From Flavobacterium cupreum (lineage in GTDB: Bacteria > Bacteroidota > Bacteroidia > Flavobacteriales > Flavobacteriaceae), in NCBI RefSeq assembly GCF_003996965.1, contig NZ_QWDM01000004.1:1-64000 (forward strand): DNA of 64,000 nt, in the 5' to 3' direction. This document shows positions 33,132 to 42,191 of this stretch, piece by piece (the first letter of the stretch is position 1; each line of letters opens with the position of its first letter). The position numbers and the translations under genes are program-made. The notes under the pieces are model-generated. The model was not told where the DNA came from. It made no database searches and worked only from the letters and a program-made list of their open reading frames with translations.

Positions 33132-33160
33132 AAGCGTCTTTTAGTAAGGGCGCTTTTTTT
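33132..33160 (+). terminator. Terminator after the Nfu gene
   Basis: AAGCGTCTT (33132-33140) pairs with AAGGGCGCTT (33146-33155), with G-U wobbles, and a T run follows to 33160. Confidence 0.65.
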
Positions 33161-33240
33161 ATAACCGCAACAAGCGAAATAATTGACACTATTCTTCCTA
33201 AGGAATAAGAACTCATTTTTTCTTATAAAATAAATATAGC

Positions 33241-33248
33241 TATATTTG
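33241..33248 (+). promoter_or_regulatory. Promoter -7 element of the MscS gene
   Basis: TATATTTG matches TAnnTTTG, 51 bp before the start codon. Confidence 0.5.
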
Positions 33249-33298
33249 CACCATTAATACGCCTTCTCTTTGAGAAGGTTTTTTTATTCAAAAAAAAC

Positions 33299-34111
33299 AT
33301 GAACATTGATCCAAATCAGGTTAGCAATTACGTGACCAAATATGCTGATGTATTAGTTGATTATTCTTTGAAATTAGTTTCTGCCTTTATCATTCTGTTT
33401 GTTGGTATATACGCCATCAGATTAATAAACAGGATTATTACGAAGGTAATGATCCAAAGAAATTTAGATCCTACTTTAACAAAATTCCTTTCGGACATCC
33501 TGATATGGGCACTCCGAATTTTATTATTTGTAACTTTTATTTCAAAACTCGGAATTGAGACTTCTTCATTTGTTGCAATCTTAGGAGCTATGGGGCTTGC
33601 CGTTGGTTTATCCCTCCAGGGTTCCCTTTCTAATTTTGCAGGCGGAATGTTAATTATCGTTTTCAAACCATTCAAAGTGGGAGACACTATCGAGGCTCAG
33701 GGTGTGATCGCAACTGTAGCAGAAATTCAGATTTTCGTCACCAAAATGCTGACCGCAAACAATCAAACCGTTTTTGTACCGAACGGCGCCTTGTCAAATG
33801 GAACGATTATTAATTATTCGATGCAGGGAGAAAGAAGAGCCGATCTGACTTTTGCTGTTTCTTATGACTCCGATATAAAAAAAGCAAAGGAAGTGCTTTT
33901 GAATGTTTTAAACTCAAATCCTAAAGTCCTTAAAAAGCCGGAACCTGAGGTTTTCGTTAAAAACTTAACGGCAAGTTCTATTGAATTTTCCGTACGTCCC
34001 TGGGCTAAAAATGAAAATTACGGAATTGTTTTTTCTCAGACACTTGAAAATTGCAAAACGGCATTAGATGAAGCCGGAATTGCCATTCAGCCGTATACGC
34101 TTCAAAAATAA
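33299..34111 (+). CDS. Mechanosensitive ion channel, MscS family
   Basis: MscS channels open when membrane tension rises and release solutes in osmotic downshock. The 270-aa protein has three membrane helices. The pore-lining TM3 is seen as ILGAMGLAVGLSLQGSLSNFAGG, then MLIIVFKPFKVGDTIEAQG. The soluble beta/middle domain runs from about 100 to 175, with the C-terminal alpha/beta domain after it. Length is normal (E. coli MscS 286 aa). It is transcribed alone and converges with tsaB. Confidence 0.93.
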   Translation: MNIDPNQVSNYVTKYADVLVDYSLKLVSAFIILFVGIYAIRLINRIITKVMIQRNLDPTLTKFLSDILIWALRILLFVTFISKLGIETSSFVAILGAMGLAVGLSLQGSLSNFAGGMLIIVFKPFKVGDTIEAQGVIATVAEIQIFVTKMLTANNQTVFVPNGALSNGTIINYSMQGERRADLTFAVSYDSDIKKAKEVLLNVLNSNPKVLKKPEPEVFVKNLTASSIEFSVRPWAKNENYGIVFSQTLENCKTALDEAGIAIQPYTLQK

Positions 34112-34118
34112 AATTCTT

Positions 34119-34793
34119 TTACTGTTTTTTAGATGGCGTAGTCATCATAAAATCTTTCAGATAATAAGGTTCAAAATAAGCGACATCAACAGTGTCGCTT
34201 ATTTTGAATTTATCATAACTGATTTTACCCATTGCAGCTGCTGAAGGGTATTTGATATCTTCTAAAAAAATAAAATTCTCCTTAGTCAGGACTGGCTTGC
34301 ATTTTTCGGCACAGTCACCCACAAAATAAACGGTTTCAGTAATATCCTGAAAAGAATTTTCATCGATTACTTCTGCCTGAACGGCTCTTTCTGTCTCTAA
34401 TCCGGCGCTAAAAATGGCACTGTACACTTCCATTCTTCTGGCGTCCAGCATTGGAATAATCTTTCCGTCGGAAACTTTAGCCTGAGCAGCCAGAGTCAGT
34501 AAGGTGTCAACCGCAATCAACGGTATGTTTAATGCAAAACACAGGCCTTTTGCTGCAGAAACTCCAATTCGCAAACCCGTATAAGATCCTGGTCCCTGAC
34601 TTACAGCTATTGCCGTCAGGTCATGAACTGAAATCCCTGATTCTGCGATAACTTCTTCAATAAAAACATGTAATTTTTCGGCATGCGAATATCCTTCTTC
34701 AGCAATTTCTTTGCATAAAACTGTTTCGCCATTTTTGGCAATTGCCACAGAACAATTTTTCGTGGCTGTTTCGATATTGAGAATAAAAGACAA
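34119..34793 (-). CDS. tsaB: tRNA threonylcarbamoyladenosine biosynthesis protein TsaB
   Basis: TsaB partners TsaD and TsaE to make the t6A modification at position 37 of ANN-decoding tRNAs. The 224 residues have the ASKHA fold; the opening LNIETATKNCSVAIA and the central AVSQGPGSYTGLRIGVSAAKGL are the family signatures. There is no TsaD catalytic His pair, as expected for TsaB. It is 34 bp downstream of the last gene of the efflux operon and may be co-transcribed with it. Confidence 0.95.
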   Translation of the reverse strand: MSFILNIETATKNCSVAIAKNGETVLCKEIAEEGYSHAEKLHVFIEEVIAESGISVHDLTAIAVSQGPGSYTGLRIGVSAAKGLCFALNIPLIAVDTLLTLAAQAKVSDGKIIPMLDARRMEVYSAIFSAGLETERAVQAEVIDENSFQDITETVYFVGDCAEKCKPVLTKENFIFLEDIKYPSAAAMGKISYDKFKISDTVDVAYFEPYYLKDFMMTTPSKKQ

Positions 34794-34827
34794 TAGATTT
34801 ATTTTTTTAGTTGAATATTAACCTGAA

Positions 34828-36120
34828 TTATTTCTTAGTAGTATCTGCTTTTTTAAGCTTTACCTTATCACCGGAATTCAAGTCCTTGGAAACCGTTGTG
34901 TAAGGCCCTGTGATTACAATATCACCTGGTTTCAGACCAGACATTACTTCTATATTGGTATCATCCTGAATCCCCGTTTTGATAATTCTGATTTTTGCCT
35001 TATCTCCCGATTTCACAAACACACATTCGAATTTTTTATCGCTTTTTGGTGCTGCTTTTTTATCTTCATTAGGATCTTCTACTTTAAAATCCTTTACCGC
35101 TGTGGTATCTGATTTTACAACAACAGAACTGATTGGCACTGCTAAAACATTCGATTTTGTTTTGGTAATAATATCAACAGTGGCCGTCATTCCGGGTCTG
35201 AAAGGCGAATACGCAGCAGGCTTGCCTTCCAACAAATCCTGATACGAATCTTTTAAAATTCTAATTTTAACCTTGAAATTTGTTACCTGATCTGATGTTA
35301 AGGTACTGCTTGCAGAGTTAGAAATACTGGTTACGGTTCCTTTAAATTTTTTCTTTAAATAAGCGTCAACTTCAACGTTTGCCTCGTCCCCGATTTTTAT
35401 CTTTACGATATCATTTTCATTTACATCAACTTCAACTTCCATATTGTTAAGGTTTGCTACTCTCAACAACTCTGTTCCTGCCATTTGCTGCGTTCCTAAA
35501 ACCCGTTCGCCAAGCTCTACATTCAATACAGAAATAGTTCCGTCAGCAGGAGCATAAATGGTAGTTCTGCCTAAGTTGTCTTTTGCTTCATTTACAGATG
35601 CAGCAGCACTTTGAACTGTAAAATAGGCATTTTGTTTCGTTGCTTTAGCGACTTCAAAAGAAGCAATTGCTTTATCCCAGTCTGACTTTGAAATAACGCC
35701 TTTATCATATAAGGTTTTATTTCGGTCGTAATTTGCTTTTGCCTCTTTATATGAGGCATCAGATTGTGTTAAACCTGCCTTTGTTCCAGACAGATTGGAT
35801 ACGGAACGATTATAGCTTGAGGTATATAAATCAGGATTTATTTTAACTAATAAATCTCCTTTTTTAACTACCTGGCCTTCTTTTACATTTAACAAAATAA
35901 TCTCACCTGAAACTTCCGGCGAGATTTTAACTTCGATTTCCGGCTGGATTTTTCCTGTTGCGGAAACTGTCTCGATAATAGTCGAAGCGGTTACTTTTGA
36001 AACTTCTACTTCTTTTCCTTCATCCTTATTTCCTATTACTCCTGATTTCGAAAGACCAACTAAAACTGCAATAAGAATTATTGCACCGCCCAGTAAGAAA
36101 TAAATTGTTTTTTTTGACAT
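34828..36120 (-). CDS. MacA-type periplasmic adaptor, first of two
   Basis: The 430-aa protein has one N-terminal membrane helix (KKTIYFLLGGAIILIAVLVGLS), a biotinyl-lipoyl-like segment (SPEVSGEIILLNVKEGQVVKKGDLLVKI), a long coiled coil with Lys/Ala repeats (about 110-190) and beta-barrel/MP domains after that. The family is the efflux periplasmic adaptor group that joins an inner-membrane transporter to TolC. It has a Lys-rich insert near the C-terminus. Gene order on the minus strand is ATPase, permease, permease, adaptor, TolC, adaptor. This is the last. Confidence 0.93.
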   Translation of the reverse strand: MSKKTIYFLLGGAIILIAVLVGLSKSGVIGNKDEGKEVEVSKVTASTIIETVSATGKIQPEIEVKISPEVSGEIILLNVKEGQVVKKGDLLVKINPDLYTSSYNRSVSNLSGTKAGLTQSDASYKEAKANYDRNKTLYDKGVISKSDWDKAIASFEVAKATKQNAYFTVQSAAASVNEAKDNLGRTTIYAPADGTISVLNVELGERVLGTQQMAGTELLRVANLNNMEVEVDVNENDIVKIKIGDEANVEVDAYLKKKFKGTVTSISNSASSTLTSDQVTNFKVKIRILKDSYQDLLEGKPAAYSPFRPGMTATVDIITKTKSNVLAVPISSVVVKSDTTAVKDFKVEDPNEDKKAAPKSDKKFECVFVKSGDKAKIRIIKTGIQDDTNIEVMSGLKPGDIVITGPYTTVSKDLNSGDKVKLKKADTTKK

Positions 36121-36126
36121 AGTAAA

Positions 36127-37578
36127 TTATTTTGTGATAATTGGAATAATTGGAATTCCAAAGTAGAATTCAAGTATTTTAATTTTAAAAATATAATCGT
36201 ATTTCGTTCTGATAACCTCTGATTGCGCATTGGTCAACAATGTTTGTGCCTGTGTAAAATCAAATGAGTTCATTAAACCTACATCGTATTTTTCTTTTGC
36301 ATAATTGTACGCCTGCTGTCTTGCTTCTAAAGTTACCGTTGAAGATTCATAAGCATTTAAAGCTCCTTTAGCATCTGTAAAAGCGGTATAAACATTACGC
36401 TGCAAATCTAAACTTTTTTGCTCTAAATCTATTTTAGATCTTTCTAAACTTACCTTACTTTTTTCAACATTGTTTCTAACCGAAAAGCCATTAAAAATTG
36501 GAACAGAAAGCTGCAGTCCGAAAGATTGCCCTTTATTGTCATTAAACTGATCAAAAATTGGTGCTGCGCCGCCTAAAACCGGAGAATAATTTGGTTCTAA
36601 AACCGCCTGATTAGTTCCTTGTACATAACCTATCTGTCGCGTTGGATTGTCACTATTTAAGGCAGAACCTGTAATGATATCTGAATAACTTGCTCTCGTA
36701 TTAAAATTATAAAAAGCGCTCAAAGTTGGCTGAAAGGCACCTTTTGCAATGATCACATTCCTTTCAGCGATTTCAAGATTAGTCTGTGCTAATTTTAATT
36801 CTGTTCTTGTTTCTTTTGCCTTATTATAAATTTCAATTGGAGTTTGTGCCAGGATATTGTTTTCATCTTTTACATCGGTATCGTCGATTACATCAAAATC
36901 AGCAAATTCTTTTAATTGTAATAACTGAGCCAAACTTAATTTAGAAATCAATACACTATTCTCTGCAACAATAATCGCTTGTTGATCTGTTGCTTCAGTA
37001 GCTTTTAAATCATACAAATCACCACGCGGAATTGTTCCGGCATTTACCATTTCTTCAGAACGGGCCAAGCGTTTCTGATCAATAGCCAGTTGCTCTTTTT
37101 TAACTTTTAAATTTTCTTTGTTGAAAAGAATTTCTAAAAATGCATTTGCAACATTCAGTGAAATATCTTCCTGCATTTTCGTCAATTGATATTGTGACGC
37201 TATGATAGCAAGTTTAGTTCTGCGAAGTATGTTTTGGTTTTGCAAACCTTTATAAACATCAACACCAACAGAAGCACCCACAGATGAATATTGAGTTGTT
37301 GAATTCTGAAGTAAACCTGTTGTAATATTCTGATTCAAACCAACGTTCCAGGAGTGCGAAGCATTTGCATTTACAGAAGGCAGGAAATTACCCAAAGCCC
37401 CTTTTTTATCAATAGCAGCATTTTTTACATCTAATTCTGATAATTTTATTGTGATATTATTATCTAATGCGTAGCGAACACATTCTTCTAATGTCCATTG
37501 TTTTGGCTGTGTCTGAGCCGATAAAAAGAACCCTGATAACAAAGCAAAGACAAGACTGTTATACTTATTTATTTTCAT
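36127..37578 (-). CDS. TolC-family outer-membrane protein
   Basis: I use ATG 37578 (483 aa), which gives a signal peptide NKYNSLVFALLSGFFLSAQ. The two OEP repeats of TolC follow: WTLEECVRYALDNNITIKLSELDVKNA..KGALGNFLPSVNA near the start and AFTDAKGALNAYESSTVTLEARQQAYNYAKEKYDVGLMNSFDFTQAQTLLTNAQSE near the end, cited in pieces. The protein forms the outer-membrane channel of a tripartite exporter. It is flanked on both sides by adaptor genes, 80 bp downstream of one and 6 bp upstream of the other. Confidence 0.95.
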   Translation of the reverse strand: MKINKYNSLVFALLSGFFLSAQTQPKQWTLEECVRYALDNNITIKLSELDVKNAAIDKKGALGNFLPSVNANASHSWNVGLNQNITTGLLQNSTTQYSSVGASVGVDVYKGLQNQNILRRTKLAIIASQYQLTKMQEDISLNVANAFLEILFNKENLKVKKEQLAIDQKRLARSEEMVNAGTIPRGDLYDLKATEATDQQAIIVAENSVLISKLSLAQLLQLKEFADFDVIDDTDVKDENNILAQTPIEIYNKAKETRTELKLAQTNLEIAERNVIIAKGAFQPTLSAFYNFNTRASYSDIITGSALNSDNPTRQIGYVQGTNQAVLEPNYSPVLGGAAPIFDQFNDNKGQSFGLQLSVPIFNGFSVRNNVEKSKVSLERSKIDLEQKSLDLQRNVYTAFTDAKGALNAYESSTVTLEARQQAYNYAKEKYDVGLMNSFDFTQAQTLLTNAQSEVIRTKYDYIFKIKILEFYFGIPIIPIITK

Positions 37579-37658
37579 ATATTTTGAATGAAGCGCAGTA
37601 AAGATACTACGCAAATTTAACATTTTTTAAAAACTGCAAAACCTCCTTTGTGTCGGGA

Positions 37659-38774
37659 TTATTTTTTCTCTCCTTCAGTAATCAGACCCTGATTCCAGAC
37701 TTTAATTTTATCTGATTTTTTGATTCCGCTTTTCACCTGAACGTAGATTCCGTCACTTACTCCCAAAACTAAATCTTTTCTTTGAAATTTCTGAGGAGCC
37801 GTTTCAATTTCAACATAAGGTTTTTGTGTTTTCTTGTCAAATTGCACAAGCGATTCTTTTATGGCCAGCACTTTATCGGCTTTTTCTAAAATAATAGAAG
37901 CATTCGCACTTAAACCTGCTCTGATAAAAGTAGCATCCCTGTTTTCCAGTGAAGCTTTTATTTCAAACTGAATCGCACCATTTTCTACCACGCCTTTTGG
38001 GGCTATATCGGTTAAAACGGCTTCAAATTTTTTGTTTTCAATAGCACCCACCGTAATTTCAATCGGCATTCTCTCCTTGATTTTACCAACCTCAGATTCG
38101 TCAATTTTTCCAACAAAAATCATTCTTCCCACATCGGCAACGCTGGCGATTGTAGTTCCTTCATTAAAATTATTACTCTCAATCACCTGGTTTCCTACTT
38201 TTACCGGAACTGCCAAAACCATTCCGTTTACCGTTGAGCGAATTAGCGTATTGGCGTAATTTCCCAATGAAGTTGTGGTTCCTGTTTTTACGATATCAAG
38301 ACTTTGTCTTGCTGCTGAATAATTTTGTTTTGCCTGTGTATAAGCCAATTGTGCAGCATCAAAATCATTTGCCGAAATAACATCTTTATCGAACAGTGTT
38401 TTTTGTCTTTTATAAATTTTCTCCTGATTATCTAAAGCAATTTTTGCGGTTTGTACCTGATTTTGCGTACTGCTCACATTAGATACATTGGCCACAACCC
38501 TGATTTTTGCAATCATATCGCCTGCTTTGATTTTTTCACCTGCCTTAATATACACCTGCTCGATAATCCCCGAAATGTTTGGCTTGATTAGAACCTCTTC
38601 GTCGGGCTGAATATTACCTGTGGCAATCGTATTTTTTACAATCGTTTTAATTTCTGCTTTTTCAGTTTTGAAGACAATTGGTGACTCCTGATTTTTAGCG
38701 TATAAATAATATAAGGCGCCAAAGAAAACTAAAGCAATAAAAATTAAAATGGTTACAGTTACTCCTTTTTTCAT
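37659..38774 (-). CDS. MacA-type periplasmic adaptor, second of two
   Basis: I use ATG 38774 (371 aa), leading into KKGVTVTILIFIALVFFGALYYL, a single membrane anchor. The lipoyl-like motif is IKPNISGIIEQVYIKAGEKIKAGDMIAKI. The coiled coil and beta-barrel then follow. It diverges clearly from the other adaptor in this operon (34828) in length and in the coiled-coil region, so they are not recent duplicates. It lies between the permeases and TolC. Confidence 0.93.
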   Translation of the reverse strand: MKKGVTVTILIFIALVFFGALYYLYAKNQESPIVFKTEKAEIKTIVKNTIATGNIQPDEEVLIKPNISGIIEQVYIKAGEKIKAGDMIAKIRVVANVSNVSSTQNQVQTAKIALDNQEKIYKRQKTLFDKDVISANDFDAAQLAYTQAKQNYSAARQSLDIVKTGTTTSLGNYANTLIRSTVNGMVLAVPVKVGNQVIESNNFNEGTTIASVADVGRMIFVGKIDESEVGKIKERMPIEITVGAIENKKFEAVLTDIAPKGVVENGAIQFEIKASLENRDATFIRAGLSANASIILEKADKVLAIKESLVQFDKKTQKPYVEIETAPQKFQRKDLVLGVSDGIYVQVKSGIKKSDKIKVWNQGLITEGEKK

Positions 38775-38811
38775 TTGTTTTTGGTTTAATCGATTATTTT
38801 TGATTGATAAT

Positions 38812-40077
38812 TTATTCTGTTCGTAAAGCATCAATAGGCTTTACATTAATTGCGGTCTGAGCCGGAATGAATCCCGCTAACAAACCAGATCCTACTAATA
38901 TTAACAAAGCAACAAATACAACTCCTAAATCTACAGTTGGATTTGCAAACATGGTATCACTTCCGGGCGGCATCGAATCTAATATCATATTTAAAATTGC
39001 GATAACCCCGGTTGCGACGGCAATACCAAACATTCCTGAAATAATGGTCAGAAAAATAGACTCTGACAAAATCTGACCCCGAATTGCTGCGGGAGTTGCT
39101 CCCAGGGCTCTTCGGATTCCTATTTCCCTTGTACGTTCTTTAACTACAATCAGCATAATATTAGAGATTCCGATAACACCGGAAATAAGCACCAAAGTTC
39201 CTACAAAATAAGCAATGATTTTTAAAATGGAGAATAAACTTCGAACTTTATTGAACTGGTCATACAAATCAAAATTTCCAACGGCCCTGTCATCTGCCGG
39301 ATTAACAGAATGAAGTGCCTTAATGATCTCTAAGATCTTAGGTTTTAACTCGGTTATGGAAGCGTCATCTTTTGCAGTAAGTGCCATCCAGCCTACTTTA
39401 TCTCCGTAATTAAAAGCTTGCTGAAAAGTAGTAAACGGGATAAATATATTTTTTTGTTCCTGCTCTGCATTTCCGCCCTGCTGTTTAAAATTATAAACCC
39501 CGACAACCATAAAATTAATTCCGTTGATTTTTATATAGGTCCCAACCGCTTCTTCCTCTTTACCATACAATTCAGAAATAACACCTTTTCCGATCACCGC
39601 AATCTTTCGTTTTTCCAGAATATCCTGCTGATTTACAAAACGACCTTTAATGATATCCATCGGCTGCTGTTTAACGAGCTCCGGGTAATCACCATATATG
39701 GTAAAGGCTGAAGTTTTTGTACCACGAACCACGTTATTGGATCCGTTAAAATCTCCCAATTGATTTCGTGGAGAAACATATAATAAATCCGGCAAAGCTG
39801 CTTTTAAAGCCGCTACATCACTATTTCTAAAATTATATTTACGGGTTTTAGGCAATCCTTTATAGGCTTTTGATGTGGTCTGACTCCACATAAACATAGT
39901 ATTGGTGGCAAATCCGTCAAAACCTTTTCGGATACCATTTTCCAAACCATTAGCGGCTGCCAGTAATATTACCAAAATAAATATACCCCAAAACACACCG
40001 AAAGCCGTTAGCGCTGTCCTGAAAACATTCGCTGTTAAAGCTTGTAAAATCTCATCCCAATTATCTTTCTTAAACAT
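38812..40077 (-). CDS. MacB-type ABC transporter permease 1
   Basis: The 421-aa protein has the MacB/FtsX architecture: one membrane helix near residues 15-40 (TALTAFGVFWGIFILVILLAAANGLENG), a large periplasmic domain at about 45-280, and three membrane helices near the C-terminus ending with IPAQTAINVKPIDALRTE. There is no nucleotide-binding domain; the ATPase is a separate gene. Permeases of this kind export peptides, lipids or toxic compounds through TolC. It starts 2 bp after the stop of a second permease. Confidence 0.95.
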   Translation of the reverse strand: MFKKDNWDEILQALTANVFRTALTAFGVFWGIFILVILLAAANGLENGIRKGFDGFATNTMFMWSQTTSKAYKGLPKTRKYNFRNSDVAALKAALPDLLYVSPRNQLGDFNGSNNVVRGTKTSAFTIYGDYPELVKQQPMDIIKGRFVNQQDILEKRKIAVIGKGVISELYGKEEEAVGTYIKINGINFMVVGVYNFKQQGGNAEQEQKNIFIPFTTFQQAFNYGDKVGWMALTAKDDASITELKPKILEIIKALHSVNPADDRAVGNFDLYDQFNKVRSLFSILKIIAYFVGTLVLISGVIGISNIMLIVVKERTREIGIRRALGATPAAIRGQILSESIFLTIISGMFGIAVATGVIAILNMILDSMPPGSDTMFANPTVDLGVVFVALLILVGSGLLAGFIPAQTAINVKPIDALRTE

Positions 40078-40079
40078 AA

Positions 40080-41324
40080 TTATTCGTCTCTAAGTGCTAC
40101 AATAGGTCTTATTTTGGCGGCTCTGTAGGCAGGGAAAAATCCTGCCAGCGCACCTGCAAATACAAGTAAGATAAGTGTCGATAATGCCACATTAAAATCT
40201 ACTTCAGGATTCTGGAAATATTCACTCTGAACCATTGGCCCAACTACTTCCAACAACAATAAACTCGCCAGCAATCCGACAAAACCGGCAATAGTGGTAA
40301 TGAAAATGGATTCGTGAAGTATCATGGAAATAATAGAGAATGGTGAAGCTCCGAGTGCCTTTCTGATTCCAATTTCTTTTGTTCTTTCTTTGACAATAAT
40401 AAGCATGATATTACTTACCCCCACGACTCCGGCAATAATAGTACAAATACCTACCCACCAAAAGAACAACCTGATATAGAGATTTAAATCATAAAATTGT
40501 TTGACATCTTTAACTGAATTGTACGCATTTATTCCACCGTCGTCATCAGGAGCCACCATGTTTTTACTTTGCAATAAAGCTTTTAAATCACTGGTGAATT
40601 TTTCAGACTGCGCTAAAGCTTCATCATAATTATCTGTTTTTTTCAACGTAAAAAAGAGATTACTAATCTTGTCACCTCCTCCATAAGCTCGCTGTACGGT
40701 CGTTTTAGGCAAATATGCCCTGGCTTCTTCTCTTTCTCCACCCGGATCTGTAAAAACGCCTATTACTTTAAAGTTTACATTATTGATCGAAATTTCTTCC
40801 CCCAAAGGATCTTTTTCTTTAAATAAATCTGTCTTTATTTTCATTCCGATAGCAGCAACTTTTTCATTGTGTGCCAAATCATTACTATTCAGAAATCTTC
40901 CCTGAGTGATCGTAATATTCTCTACTGCAGCATAATCGGGATCTACTCCTTTGTATTGATAACTTCCTGATTCTTTTCCATAGGTAAAGGAAGCACCCCA
41001 AAAATCATAGGAAGCTGATCTCAACTCTAATTTATCATCAAATTTTTGAACGGACTGGGAATAATCACTATTTCGAAACTGAATTTGCCTGCCCGGATTT
41101 AAACCCTTGTACTCTTTGGTTGTGGTTCCCGACCAGACCTGAATAAGTCCTGATGCATCACGCTCGAATTGTTTTTCAATTCCGTTCTGAAGCCCCTTAC
41201 CGGCTCCCAGCAAGATCACCAAAATAAAAATTCCCGAAGCCACAGAAATCCCGGTCAGAAAAGTTCTTAACCTGTTTTTAGAAATGGCTTCAAATATTTC
41301 CTGCCAGCGTTCAATATTAAACAT
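40080..41324 (-). CDS. MacB-type ABC transporter permease 2
   Basis: The 414-aa paralogue has the same layout (LRTFLTGISVASGIFILVILLGAGKGLQNG, large periplasmic domain, three C-terminal helices, FPAYRAAKIRPIVALRDE). It shares the start and end with its neighbour but differs in the periplasmic domain, so the two may form a heterodimer. It overlaps the ATP-binding gene by 8 bp. The one ATPase for two permeases suggests the pair share it. Confidence 0.95.
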   Translation of the reverse strand: MFNIERWQEIFEAISKNRLRTFLTGISVASGIFILVILLGAGKGLQNGIEKQFERDASGLIQVWSGTTTKEYKGLNPGRQIQFRNSDYSQSVQKFDDKLELRSASYDFWGASFTYGKESGSYQYKGVDPDYAAVENITITQGRFLNSNDLAHNEKVAAIGMKIKTDLFKEKDPLGEEISINNVNFKVIGVFTDPGGEREEARAYLPKTTVQRAYGGGDKISNLFFTLKKTDNYDEALAQSEKFTSDLKALLQSKNMVAPDDDGGINAYNSVKDVKQFYDLNLYIRLFFWWVGICTIIAGVVGVSNIMLIIVKERTKEIGIRKALGASPFSIISMILHESIFITTIAGFVGLLASLLLLEVVGPMVQSEYFQNPEVDFNVALSTLILLVFAGALAGFFPAYRAAKIRPIVALRDE

Positions 41325-42018
41325 AAGATGTAGCTCTAACTTGTTCTACCATTTTATCGTCGATGATTAATCCGTCTTTCAGGACCACATTTCTTTTGCA
41401 CATTGCGGCAATATCAGGTTCGTGGGTAACGATCAGGATTGTTTTACCTTCATCATTAATTCCCTGAATAAGTTCCATTACTTCATAGGAAGTTTTGGTA
41501 TCTAAGGCACCCGTCGGCTCATCTGCCAGCAAAACTTTTGGATTAGAAGCCAATGCCCTTGCGATAGCAACACGTTGTTTCTGACCTCCTGAAAGTTCAT
41601 TGGGCAAGTGATGCGAATGCGATCCCAAACCTACTTTTTCTAAATATTTCATTGCTATCTCGTAACGTTCTTTTCTTTTTATACCCTGATAATATAGGGG
41701 CATGGCAACGTTGTCGAGTGCGGTTTTGTAATTGATTAAATTGAAAGACTGAAAAACGAATCCCAAAAACTTGTTACGGTATTTTGAAGCGATTGTTTCG
41801 TTCAGGTTTTTTATTGGTGTTTTATCCAAAATATAACTACCGGAGTCGGCCTCGTCAAGGATTCCCAAAATATTAAGAAGTGTAGATTTTCCGGATCCTG
41901 AAGACCCCATAATCGCTACCAGTTCCCCTTCTGCGATATTAAAATTGATCCCTTTTAACACATGTAATTGTGAACTTCCCATTTTATAGGATTTGTGCAA
42001 ATCTTTGATTTCGATCAT
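41317..42018 (-). CDS. ABC transporter ATP-binding protein
   Basis: The 233-aa protein is a complete nucleotide-binding domain: Walker A GSSGSGKST, Q loop FQSFNLI, signature LSGGQKQRVAIARAL, Walker B VLLADEPTGALD and switch His in IVTHEPD. It belongs to the MacB/LolD group. It is the first gene of the leftward exporter operon. No separate substrate-binding protein is seen. Confidence 0.95.
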   Translation of the reverse strand: MIEIKDLHKSYKMGSSQLHVLKGINFNIAEGELVAIMGSSGSGKSTLLNILGILDEADSGSYILDKTPIKNLNETIASKYRNKFLGFVFQSFNLINYKTALDNVAMPLYYQGIKRKERYEIAMKYLEKVGLGSHSHHLPNELSGGQKQRVAIARALASNPKVLLADEPTGALDTKTSYEVMELIQGINDEGKTILIVTHEPDIAAMCKRNVVLKDGLIIDDKMVEQVRATSYV

Positions 42019-42160
42019 CGTCTGGTTAAATTTAAAAACAATAATAACATTTTATAAGTAATTTACCATAAGAAAACGTTAATAATTCCGTTTAGTTATT
42101 ACAATAAGACTCAAATCGTTATCAATTGTTACACTTTTTAAGATAATATAATTCTTTTCT

Positions 42161-42168
42161 TAATTTTG
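42161..42168 (+). promoter_or_regulatory. Promoter -7 element of the DUF4403 gene
   Basis: TAATTTTG matches TAnnTTTG, 23 bp before the start codon and divergent from the exporter operon. Confidence 0.5.
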
Positions 42169-42191
42169 CATCACTAAAAAAAATCATAACG

